A stretch of DNA of 29,505 nucleotides, from the IMG/VR virus record IMGVR_UViG_3300042307_000273, positions 1 through 29,505 of that record. The stretch is one strand, 5' to 3'. The notes beneath the pieces were generated by a model. It was given only the letters and a program-made list of their open reading frames with translations, made no database searches and was not told where the DNA came from. Positions 22,817 to 28,721 of the stretch are shown here, piece after piece. The first letter of the stretch is position 1; the number at the start of each line of letters is the position of its first letter. The DNA comes from a virus. The position numbers and the translations under genes were made by a program.

Positions 22817-22826
22817 TTTTTAAACC

Positions 22827-23036
22827 ATGGAAAAACAAACTTTTATTGACTGGGTTATTGAATTTGTAAACGACCCTTTATTTCACCAACTAAGCGCAGA
22901 AAAGAAAGCGGAAACCTACACACGAATGAATAACCGTTTCGACGAGAAAATGACCGAAGCGTATTACAACGGTTACTGCGAGGGCAAACGAATAGGTCTG
23001 AAAGACGGAATCGATTTAGCAACTAAAAACAATTAA
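22827..23036 (+). CDS. Hypothetical early protein, 69 aa
   Basis: This helical, charged protein starts MEKQTFIDWVIEFVNDPLFH and ends GKRIGLKDGIDLATKNN. There is no recognised domain. It lies ten bases after the membrane microprotein gene and two bases before the zinc-finger gene, so it is part of the same early transcript. Confidence 0.6.
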   Translation: MEKQTFIDWVIEFVNDPLFHQLSAEKKAETYTRMNNRFDEKMTEAYYNGYCEGKRIGLKDGIDLATKNN

Positions 23037-23038
23037 TC

Positions 23039-23212
23039 ATGTACGAAGAAATAATAACAAGATGCGAGTATTGTCGCGGAACTGGAATGGGCGAATATGT
23101 AACCGAGTACGGTCCTTTTGGTCGCTCAGTATTGGAGACCTGCCACGAGTGCGAAGGTGACGGAATGATAACCAAACTAATCGAGATACCTTATGAAGAA
23201 GAACAAGATTAA
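23039..23212 (+). CDS. DnaJ-type zinc-finger microprotein, 57 aa
   Basis: The ATG at 23039-23041 opens 57 codons to TAA at 23210-23212. The product has two repeats of the DnaJ zinc-finger motif CxxCxGxG: CEYCRGTG (residues 9-16) and CHECEGDG (35-42), with an acidic tail EEEQD. One zinc ion is the likely ligand. DnaJ fingers bind unfolded proteins or other partners, so it could act as a chaperone-like or host-interacting factor. The next gene starts inside its C-terminus. Confidence 0.75.
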   Translation: MYEEIITRCEYCRGTGMGEYVTEYGPFGRSVLETCHECEGDGMITKLIEIPYEEEQD

Positions 23213-23348
23213 GTGTGATTTAATGCACTTTCAAGAGCAATTTAAGCGACAGTTGGCAATCACCCACGCAGATAGAAAGAAATGGTGGACCAACTACAAC
23301 GCAGAACTAGTTAACAGAATATCAGAAATTAAAAAAGCAAACGGATGA
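23193..23348 (+). CDS. Small basic hypothetical protein, 51 aa
   Basis: The ATG at 23193 overlaps the zinc-finger gene by 20 bases and stops at 23348. The protein is Lys-rich (MKKNKIKCDL; THADRKKWWTNYNAELVNRI) and probably one or two helices. No function can be assigned. Its TGA overlaps the next ATG (ATGA), which supports it as a coupled gene. Confidence 0.55.
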   Translation: MKKNKIKCDLMHFQEQFKRQLAITHADRKKWWTNYNAELVNRISEIKKANG

Positions 23349-23491
23349 AACGATTTAAAGTAATTTACAAAGGCTTCGCGCACAAGACTTGGACCGAGAT
23401 GTTTAAGATAGTGACAGCAGTAAGCAAAGAAGACGCACGAAAGAAAGCGGATTTATGGGAGGGAGTAATAATTGACATTTACGAGATATGA
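23345..23491 (+). CDS. Small hypothetical protein, 48 aa
   Basis: This frame starts at the ATGA overlap at 23345 and ends at the next ATGA overlap at 23488-23491. The product starts MKRFKVIYKGFAHKTWTEMF and continues AVSKEDARKKADLWEGV, a beta-beta-alpha-like pattern found in small phage proteins. No function can be assigned. Double coupling makes it a likely gene. Confidence 0.6.
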   Translation: MKRFKVIYKGFAHKTWTEMFKIVTAVSKEDARKKADLWEGVIIDIYEI

Positions 23492-23796
23492 CACCAGTAG
23501 AAAAAGCCAAAGAACTTTACGATAAATTTGAAGACGTAATGATTGATGCAGATGCGTATTTTGTCGAAAGTGGTGGTTACCGAGCTGCGATAAAAGCAGT
23601 TGAACAGATTCTAAAAGAAAGCAAAACTCCTGAAATTTCACACCGTATAGATTCTTACAAAACGGCTCAAGATTTTAACAATAATTGGAAGCACATTAAA
23701 GACCAAATCGACTATTTCACATTGAATCAATACTCTTATTGGCAGCAAGTAAAACAAGAATTGGAATATATGCATACTAAACACCTACCAAAATGA
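23488..23796 (+). CDS. Hypothetical protein, 102 aa
   Basis: This mostly helical protein starts MTPVEKAKELYDKFEDVMID and contains RAAIKAVEQILKESK and YWQQVKQELEYM. The N-terminal 'KAKELYDKF' with 'A...AV..IL' is common in small phage proteins of unknown function. It overlaps both neighbours by four bases. I see no catalytic residues. Confidence 0.65.
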   Translation: MTPVEKAKELYDKFEDVMIDADAYFVESGGYRAAIKAVEQILKESKTPEISHRIDSYKTAQDFNNNWKHIKDQIDYFTLNQYSYWQQVKQELEYMHTKHLPK

Positions 23797-24044
23797 ACAA
23801 CGACTTAAAACTCATTTCTTCCATCGCAATACTTCCAGTACTTGCTGACTTCCTCGAAGACCTAAACGAAGAAAAAGCGTTTCGTACTGAAATGAAAATG
23901 GCAACGCAGAACCTCATCAATCAAATCAGAAAACTCGATGAGCGCGTAATGAAAAACGCATCACCAGAAACATCAGAACAACAAGTAAACATACAAATAG
24001 CATTCAGACAATGGTTAAGCACAGCACATACGGAAGAAAAATAA
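23793..24044 (+). CDS. Hypothetical helical protein, 83 aa
   Basis: This protein starts MNNDLKLISSIAILPVLADF and continues with a charged helix (EEKAFRTEMKMATQNLINQI) that could form a coiled coil. Its end overlaps the DnaA-like gene by 34 bases, so the two are coupled. A role as an accessory protein to replication initiation is possible, based on position alone. Confidence 0.6.
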   Translation: MNNDLKLISSIAILPVLADFLEDLNEEKAFRTEMKMATQNLINQIRKLDERVMKNASPETSEQQVNIQIAFRQWLSTAHTEEK

Positions 24045-24448
24045 AATATATTTTATCTAAGATACCAAAGCGGTCATTTTACACGATGCACGAGTTCTTT
24101 TTGGTTTGTCCTTACACTCACGAAGAATTGAAAATCGCAAACCGCTCACGCGACCGAATGCAATGGAGACAGCTTGGAATGGCTTGGGCAACTTTAACCG
24201 GGTTGTCTTTAGCTGAGTCGGGAAAGCTATTTAACAAAGACCACGCAACGGTTATTTATTCGCAGGAAATGATAGTTTTGGCTCTCGATGGTTACCACCC
24301 ACTACTCGCGGAAAAGTTGAACGAGGTGCTGGAGTGCATCGAAATCACGAATGCTCATGCTAACGACTACAATACCGCTTTGATTATTTCGGCGAGACGT
24401 ATTGAGAGTCTGTTGAAAAATAGATACAAACGTTTAAACCAAATTTAG
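24011..24448 (+). CDS. DnaA domain IV-like DNA-binding protein
   Basis: This 145-residue protein lacks the AAA+ domain of DnaA. It has the C-terminal DNA-binding pattern: RMQWRQLGMAWATLTGLSLA, followed by the signature-like GKLFNKDHATVIYSQEM (KDHATV at 76-81). In DnaA the segment reads F-x-x-RDH-[ST]TV and contacts the DnaA box. The protein probably binds phage or host DNA at an origin and helps initiate replication. It precedes the structured RNA and the replication protein/helicase genes. No cluster of DnaA boxes was found nearby. Confidence 0.75.
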   Translation: MVKHSTYGRKIKYILSKIPKRSFYTMHEFFLVCPYTHEELKIANRSRDRMQWRQLGMAWATLTGLSLAESGKLFNKDHATVIYSQEMIVLALDGYHPLLAEKLNEVLECIEITNAHANDYNTALIISARRIESLLKNRYKRLNQI

Positions 24449-24460
24449 AATATAGTACTT
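24437..24460 (+). promoter_or_regulatory. Putative phage-specific promoter, copy E (upstream of the ncRNA)
   Basis: AACCAAATTT begins at 24437, and TACTTATATTAG begins at 24456, again exactly 19 nt start to start. No start codon follows closely. The structured RNA begins a few bases downstream, so here the motif would drive a non-coding transcript. Confidence 0.55.
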
Positions 24461-24465
24461 ATATT

Positions 24466-24567
24466 AGTAGACAAGTTCACATCCTACATTATATGAACTT
24501 TAAAGGTGTTATTAGCCCTTGCAATGAATGACAGGTAGGATGGTCAGGAGTTGTGAGGGTTTTTTTA
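24466..24567 (+). ncRNA. Structured ~100-nt RNA with two hairpins and complementary loops
   Basis: The intergenic stretch of 136 bases contains no ORF. Hairpin 1: AAGTTCA (24473-24479) pairs with TGAACTT (24494-24500), with a 14-nt loop. Hairpin 2: CCCTTGCAA (24516-24524) pairs with TTGTGAGGG (24551-24559) with two G-U pairs, topped by TGAC (24529-24532) with GTCA (24543-24546) and a 10-nt loop. The first eight loop-1 bases, CATCCTAC (24480-24487), are the exact reverse complement of the last eight loop-2 bases, GTAGGATG (24535-24542). A 7-T run follows hairpin 2. This suggests a kissing-loop RNA with its own terminator. The 5' end is inferred from promoter copy E. The function is unknown. 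Confidence 0.65.
24514..24566 (+). terminator. Terminator hairpin of the structured RNA
   Basis: The outer stem of hairpin 2 (24514-24524 with 24551-24561) is followed directly by T residues 24560-24566. It would release the RNA about 20 bases before the replication gene unless the hairpin is refolded or read through. Confidence 0.6.
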
Positions 24568-24580
24568 TTTAATACATTTA
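24551..24580 (+). promoter_or_regulatory. Possible weak host-type promoter TTG-N19-TACATTTA
   Basis: TTG at 24551 and TACATTTA at 24573-24580 have a 19-base spacer as in the 22633-22662 promoter, with the last base differing from TAnnTTTG. It overlaps the 3' arm of the RNA terminator. Transcription would start at or very near the ATG at 24585, so a nearly leaderless mRNA is implied. Confidence 0.35.
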
Positions 24581-24584
24581 CAAA

Positions 24585-25172
24585 ATGAGTAAAGAAAAGG
24601 AAAGGGAAACAATGATTGTATATCGGTCATTTTTCGAGTCACTAAAAGGGTGCGAAAAGACGGTTCAAGCTGATGTTTGGAACGCAATTTTTGAAATGGG
24701 TTTTAATCAAAAAGAGATTGAACTCGATGGGTTAAGTAAAACTTTATGGTTGCTTATTAAGCCACAAATAGAAGCGAATCTAAAGCGATTCTTAAACGGA
24801 AGTAAACCAAAACAGAAGCAAAACGTAAGCGAAAAGGAAGCAAAACCGAAGCAAGAACTAAGCAAAAGTGAAGCTAATAACAATAACAATAACAATAACA
24901 ATAATACTATACCAACTCTTGACGAGTTTGTGGCTTATGGATTAGTTCAACTTCCTGACGTTTCAAAAGACGCTTTGCGCCTTAAATACCATTCTTGGGT
25001 TAGTAATGATTGGTGTGTAAGTGTTGGAGGTAAAACACGAAAGATTAAAAACTGGAAGTCAAGCCTAAACAATACTTTACCATACTTACAAAAAGAACCT
25101 CAAGTCGAATTAACACAAGACCAAATTTTCTATAATAACGTAATGAGACAAATAAATGAACGAAACTCTTAA
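24585..25172 (+). CDS. Phage replication protein (DUF6291-like N-terminus)
   Basis: This 195-residue protein begins with YRSFFESLKGCEKTVQADVW and GLSKTLWLLIKPQIEANLKR, the helical N-terminal domain typical of phage replication proteins of Bacteroidota (DUF6291-like). A Lys/Gln/Glu-rich linker and a run of ten Asn follow. The C-terminal unit (TLDEFVAYGLVQLPDVSKDA ... YHSWVSNDWCVSVGGKTRKI) resembles DnaT/DnaD-type helicase-loader ends. It would load the helicase encoded next. It overlaps the helicase gene by 17 bases. Confidence 0.65.
   Translation: MSKEKERETMIVYRSFFESLKGCEKTVQADVWNAIFEMGFNQKEIELDGLSKTLWLLIKPQIEANLKRFLNGSKPKQKQNVSEKEAKPKQELSKSEANNNNNNNNNNTIPTLDEFVAYGLVQLPDVSKDALRLKYHSWVSNDWCVSVGGKTRKIKNWKSSLNNTLPYLQKEPQVELTQDQIFYNNVMRQINERNS
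24876..24905 (+). repeat. AATAAC hexamer microsatellite encoding Asn10
   Basis: Five tandem AATAAC units (the last is AATAAT) give ten Asn codons in the linker of the replication protein. Repeat number can change by slippage in steps of two Asn without breaking the frame. Confidence 0.95.
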
Positions 25173-26031
25173 ATACCTTTTCGACTACAAAGACGGAAAG
25201 ATAAAGCAAGGTCTTGGTTTGGATATTGAGTTGGACACTTACCTTCGATTTAAACCAAAGCAACTAAACATCATTCTCGGACACGACAACGTAGGGAAAA
25301 CGTATTGGATTAATTGGTACTTCCTTGCGCTTACGACAAAGCACGGTTTGAAATGGTGTATTTGGTCTGGAGAAAATCAGAGCGGTCAAATTATGCGCGA
25401 CCTCATTCAAATGTACACGGGAATTGCTTACAAGAATCTAACAAAGTCTGAAATTCAAGACACCTACCACTACCTTGAGCCGTTTTTTCAGTTCGTACCA
25501 AACGACAAACTTTACACCCCGGAAGAACTACTCGACATTTTCGGCAAGTCGGAATGCAACGCTTGTTTGATTGACCCGTTCACTGGGTTGGACAGACAAA
25601 TGGGTTATGAAGCTAACTACAAGTTTCTAAACATGGCTCGGCAGTTTTGCAATACCACGGGAAAGACCATCTACATAAACACGCATCCAACATCCGAAAG
25701 TGGACGGAGTGGAATGCTATACGGAGATGACCAAAAGGAATGGAAAGGACACCTTAAGCCACCATTAAAAGACCACGTTGAAGGTGGAAAGGCTTTTCTT
25801 AATCGCTGTGATGACATGATTGTAGTTCACCGCTTAGTAAAACACGAACATATGAGATACGAAACAATGATTTCAGTAGAAAAAGTCAAAGACACGGACA
25901 CGGGCGGTAAACAAACTATGCTAAATATCCCCGTTTTGTTTAATTTTAACTCAGGTTTAGGTTTTCGATGCGGTGGAGTTGACCCAATAGTGAGACCAAA
26001 GACGAAAAAAAATAACGATTTACCTTTTTAA
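25156..26031 (+). CDS. DnaB/RecA-fold replicative helicase
   Basis: This 291-residue protein has a RecA-type ATPase core. LNIILGHDNVGKTYWINWYF contains Walker A GHDNVGKT. WCIWSGENQSGQIMRDLIQM is the motif-1a region, ECNACLIDPFTGLD is Walker B, and TIYINTHPTSESGR is the sensor/motif 3 region. The N-terminal primase-interacting domain of cellular DnaB is missing, as in many phage helicases. The C-terminus is KKNNDLPF, which resembles the DLPF tip of Bacteroidota SSB. It would unwind DNA at the phage replication fork. Confidence 0.8.
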   Translation: MNETLKYLFDYKDGKIKQGLGLDIELDTYLRFKPKQLNIILGHDNVGKTYWINWYFLALTTKHGLKWCIWSGENQSGQIMRDLIQMYTGIAYKNLTKSEIQDTYHYLEPFFQFVPNDKLYTPEELLDIFGKSECNACLIDPFTGLDRQMGYEANYKFLNMARQFCNTTGKTIYINTHPTSESGRSGMLYGDDQKEWKGHLKPPLKDHVEGGKAFLNRCDDMIVVHRLVKHEHMRYETMISVEKVKDTDTGGKQTMLNIPVLFNFNSGLGFRCGGVDPIVRPKTKKNNDLPF

Positions 26032-26033
26032 TT

Positions 26034-26825
26034 ATGAAAATAGGATGGTTTTCATGCGGTGTTACTTCCGCAGTAGCTTGTAAATTAGCGATTGAGATTT
26101 ACGGCAAAGATGAAGTTGAACTTTACTATATGGTAATTGATTCAGCACATAAAGACAATGAGCGTTTTATTGAGCAATGTGAAAAATGGTATGGTAAAAA
26201 GATTAACCGAGTGCGTTCAGAAAAATATACAGACCAATTTGATGTAATTGAAAAAATTAGATATATAAACGGACCAACTGGCGCACCTTGCACCTTGCAT
26301 TTGAAGAAAAATGTAAGATATAAAATTGAAAAAGAAATTGATTTTGACGGTCAAATTTTCGGTTTTGAGTTTGAGAAAAAAGAAATTAACCGCGCTATTA
26401 GATTCAGTCAACAATACCCACAAGCGAAACCATTATACCCACTGATTGACCGAAAGATGACTAAAAGCCAATGCGCTGAATTGCTACTTAAAAACGGAAT
26501 TAAGCTACCTAAAATGTACGAATTAGGTTTTCATAACAACAATTGTATTGGGTGCGTGAAAGGTGGCAAAGGTTATTGGAATCACGTTCGTAAACATTTC
26601 CCGAATGAGTTTAAAAGGATGGCAGATTTAGAGATTAAAACGGGCGCGAGTTGTATTAAGGGTAAATTTTTGACCGACCTTAAACCAAATGAAGGTAAAC
26701 ACGAACCGCCAATTGTTCCCGACTGCGGTACATTTTGCGAAATTGAGTTTGCAGATGTTATTGATGCAAACACGGAACAAGTTTTAGCTGGTTACACAAC
26801 TATAAAACAACTTAAACTATTTTAA
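26034..26825 (+). CDS. PAPS reductase-like PP-loop (adenine nucleotide alpha-hydrolase) protein
   Basis: This 263-residue protein starts with a PP-loop variant (WFSCGVTSAVACKLAIEI; SCGVTS in place of SGGxDS). It has a central APCTLHLKKNVRYKIEK segment and a distinctive Cys unit, NNCIGCVKGGKGYWNHVRKH, with a further Cys pair near the end (PDCGTFCEIEF). Such phage proteins are usually annotated as PAPS reductase-like. They may activate substrates by adenylation or transfer sulfur. The Cys residues could hold an iron-sulfur or zinc site. It could be part of a nucleotide or DNA modification pathway, but there is no direct evidence. Confidence 0.75.
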   Translation: MKIGWFSCGVTSAVACKLAIEIYGKDEVELYYMVIDSAHKDNERFIEQCEKWYGKKINRVRSEKYTDQFDVIEKIRYINGPTGAPCTLHLKKNVRYKIEKEIDFDGQIFGFEFEKKEINRAIRFSQQYPQAKPLYPLIDRKMTKSQCAELLLKNGIKLPKMYELGFHNNNCIGCVKGGKGYWNHVRKHFPNEFKRMADLEIKTGASCIKGKFLTDLKPNEGKHEPPIVPDCGTFCEIEFADVIDANTEQVLAGYTTIKQLKLF

Positions 26826-26826
26826 C

Positions 26827-27099
26827 ATGAAAGAACTTGACATTTTAACCGCACAAATAAACCTTCGCACACTTGACCGAGCGTTGACGATGAGCATTGA
26901 CGACCTAAAGACGAAACACACGCACCGAGTTGATTTGATTAAGCCGATGGAAGAAAGACAAATCGAACTGAAAGAAGCTATTTTAACATTTTACCGAGTT
27001 TGCGAAGACCACAAGCAAGTGATTAAGAAACTCTACGCACTACACGCTGAGAATTTAGAACTGAAAAAACAAGTTAACGACTTAAAGATATTGTTATGA
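26827..27099 (+). CDS. Coiled-coil hypothetical protein, 90 aa
   Basis: This protein is nearly all helix, with heptad-like Leu/Ile spacing (LIKPMEERQIELKEAILTFY; LHAENLELKKQVNDLKILL). No catalytic motif is present. It probably forms a dimer and works as an adaptor. It overlaps the next gene by ATGA and lies one base after the PP-loop gene. Confidence 0.65.
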   Translation: MKELDILTAQINLRTLDRALTMSIDDLKTKHTHRVDLIKPMEERQIELKEAILTFYRVCEDHKQVIKKLYALHAENLELKKQVNDLKILL

Positions 27100-27317
27100 A
27101 TGTATATGATTTGACTAATTGTTTAATGAGAGATGAGGATTTTATTATAACGGCTTATTTCTTTTGTGATACGTCCTTAATTCAAGAGGGAAATATAGTT
27201 TTTGTAAATGGTTTTATGTATAAAATAATAGATTGGGAATATTACTCAATTAAATCTAAAGTGCAAAAAGCAAAATTGACTTTAGAAAAATTAAACCCTA
27301 CAGATTATATTATATGA
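27096..27317 (+). CDS. Hypothetical AT-rich small protein, 73 aa
   Basis: This protein starts MNVYDLTNCLMRDEDFIITA and is beta-rich (GNIVFVNGFMYKIIDWEYYS). The codons are unusually A/T-rich compared with the neighbouring genes, which could point to recent acquisition or relaxed selection. No function can be assigned. It overlaps both neighbours by four bases. Confidence 0.6.
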   Translation: MNVYDLTNCLMRDEDFIITAYFFCDTSLIQEGNIVFVNGFMYKIIDWEYYSIKSKVQKAKLTLEKLNPTDYII

Positions 27318-27835
27318 AGTCATGTAAAAAATGCGGTGAAACCTTTACACCATTTTCGACTTTAGACAAGCATTGTTATGTCTGCAAAAAGACGGAACAA
27401 GCGTTAAAGAACCTCGCCAAAATCAAAAAGGAAAAGGTCAAAAAGCAAAAAGAAGACCTACTAACCACTTCGGACTACCTTAAACTTGCGCAACAAGTGT
27501 TTAATAAGTGGGTAAGGCTACGAGACAAAGACAAAGGTTGTATAAGTTGCGGTAATCCACTCGGCGCAAAATACGATGCTGGGCACTTTTGGAGCGCTGG
27601 AGGTCATTCTGCGGTAAGATTTCACCCTAAAAACGTACACGCTCAATGTGTGGCATGCAACCAACACAAACACGGTAATTTAATAGCCTACCGCGAAGCC
27701 TTAATAAATAAAATAGGTTTGGAAAGTTACGCTTGGTTAGAAAGTTTTGCCCACGACACGAAGAAATGGGATAAAGAAGAGTTAAAAGAAATAATCTCTT
27801 TGTATAAAAAAAAGATAAAAGATAGTGTGTATTAA
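27314..27835 (+). CDS. ninG: NinG-like HNH/zinc recombination protein
   Basis: This 173-residue protein has two Cys clusters: C4-x2-C7 with C21-x2-C24 at the start (a zinc ribbon), and the NinG core GCISCGNPLGAKYDAGHFWS followed by GHSAVRFHPKNVHAQCVACN. The His and Cys spacing fits an HNH-like nuclease fold. NinG (Rap) of lambda supports Red-dependent recombination and Holliday/D-loop processing. Here it sits immediately upstream of an ERF annealing protein and an exonuclease, a good functional match. A basic linker (IKKEKVKKQKEDLL) separates the two halves. Confidence 0.85.
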   Translation: MKSCKKCGETFTPFSTLDKHCYVCKKTEQALKNLAKIKKEKVKKQKEDLLTTSDYLKLAQQVFNKWVRLRDKDKGCISCGNPLGAKYDAGHFWSAGGHSAVRFHPKNVHAQCVACNQHKHGNLIAYREALINKIGLESYAWLESFAHDTKKWDKEELKEIISLYKKKIKDSVY

Positions 27836-27853
27836 AAATAAAGCGTATATTTG
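27824..27853 (+). promoter_or_regulatory. Host-type promoter (TATATTTG) for the recombination operon
   Basis: TATATTTG at 27846-27853 is preceded by GTGTATTAAAAATAA, the same 15 bases found in the promoter at 22633-22662. A TTG -33 box is not exact. It lies over the end of ninG, and an A-rich leader leads to the ATG at 27877. Confidence 0.65.
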
Positions 27854-27876
27854 CCTAAACATAAAAACAAAACACG

Positions 27877-28428
27877 ATGAAAAAAACAGAACAAACCATT
27901 GAAGAAGTGGTAAAAGTAGCGGGTCTTTACCCGAAGCTACACGCTGCAAAGCAAAAAATCGGTAAGGTAGTGAAGAATGCCAACAACCCACATTTCAAGA
28001 AGTCATACGCTGACATCAATTCGTTACTTGAGACAGTTGAGCCTATCCTACTTGAACACGGATTACTACTTTTACAGCCAATTATTGACGGTTATGTGAA
28101 CACGATGATTATTGACATTGACAATGGAGATTCAGTTAGTTCGTCTCTTCGACTTCCTGACGTACTTGACCCACAAAAATTGATTGGCGCTACGACCTAC
28201 TACCGAAGAGCGTCTTTACAATCGCTTATGAGCCTTCAGGCGGTGGATGATGATGGTAACGAAATTAGCGCAACGGTCAAAAACACGAAGCCAACCATCA
28301 CGCAAGAACGCTTTGAGAATGGACTTACTCAAATCGAAGAAGGTAAACTTACACCCGAAGCATTTAAGAAGGCACTAAGCGGGTTTCAATTAACAGACTT
28401 ACAAACTAAATCACTTTTATTGTTATGA
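27877..28428 (+). CDS. ERF-family single-strand annealing recombinase
   Basis: This 183-residue protein has the ERF pattern: NNPHFKKSYADINSLLETVE, PILLEHGLLLLQPI, then SSSLRLPDVLDPQKLIGATT and YYRRASLQSLMSLQAVDDDG. ERF proteins (as in P22) anneal complementary single strands during phage recombination and replication. It partners with the exonuclease two genes downstream. The C-terminal ~50 residues are a separate helical tail. It is the first gene of its operon and overlaps the next by ATGA. Confidence 0.85.
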   Translation: MKKTEQTIEEVVKVAGLYPKLHAAKQKIGKVVKNANNPHFKKSYADINSLLETVEPILLEHGLLLLQPIIDGYVNTMIIDIDNGDSVSSSLRLPDVLDPQKLIGATTYYRRASLQSLMSLQAVDDDGNEISATVKNTKPTITQERFENGLTQIEEGKLTPEAFKKALSGFQLTDLQTKSLLLL

Positions 28429-28721
28429 AAAAAATAACTCAAGAAGCGGTTAATTGTTTTTTAAACGCTAAAGAATTTAAAAAGTCAAATATGATAATTG
28501 AAGTTTTACCAAACGTAACAATAATGAAGTTGCATGGTAATTCAATAGCTTATCTTTACAATGACCCAAATAAAACTTTATCAATAACAAATTGTGGTTG
28601 GTTTAGTAATACAACTAAAGAAAGATTAAATGCTATACCAAATGTAAATATTTATCAAAAAAACTGGGAATGGTATTTAAATGGCAAACAATGGGATGGA
28701 AAATTAATTGATATATTATGA
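28425..28721 (+). CDS. Small phage protein with NWEWYLNGKQWDG motif, 98 aa
   Basis: The ending TTKERLNAIPNV...IYQKNWEWYLNGKQWDGKLI is a recurrent motif of small phage proteins of unknown function. The front part has alternating strands (IIEVLPNVTIMKLHGNSIAY). It sits between annealing protein and exonuclease genes and overlaps each by four bases. A link with recombination is possible by context only. Confidence 0.6.
   Translation: MKKITQEAVNCFLNAKEFKKSNMIIEVLPNVTIMKLHGNSIAYLYNDPNKTLSITNCGWFSNTTKERLNAIPNVNIYQKNWEWYLNGKQWDGKLIDIL

Noticed and set aside
24466-24567. Purine, preQ1 or SAM-type riboswitch for the structured RNA
   Set aside because: The conserved core bases of those classes are not visible, there is no three-way junction closing stem, and the downstream genes are replication genes.
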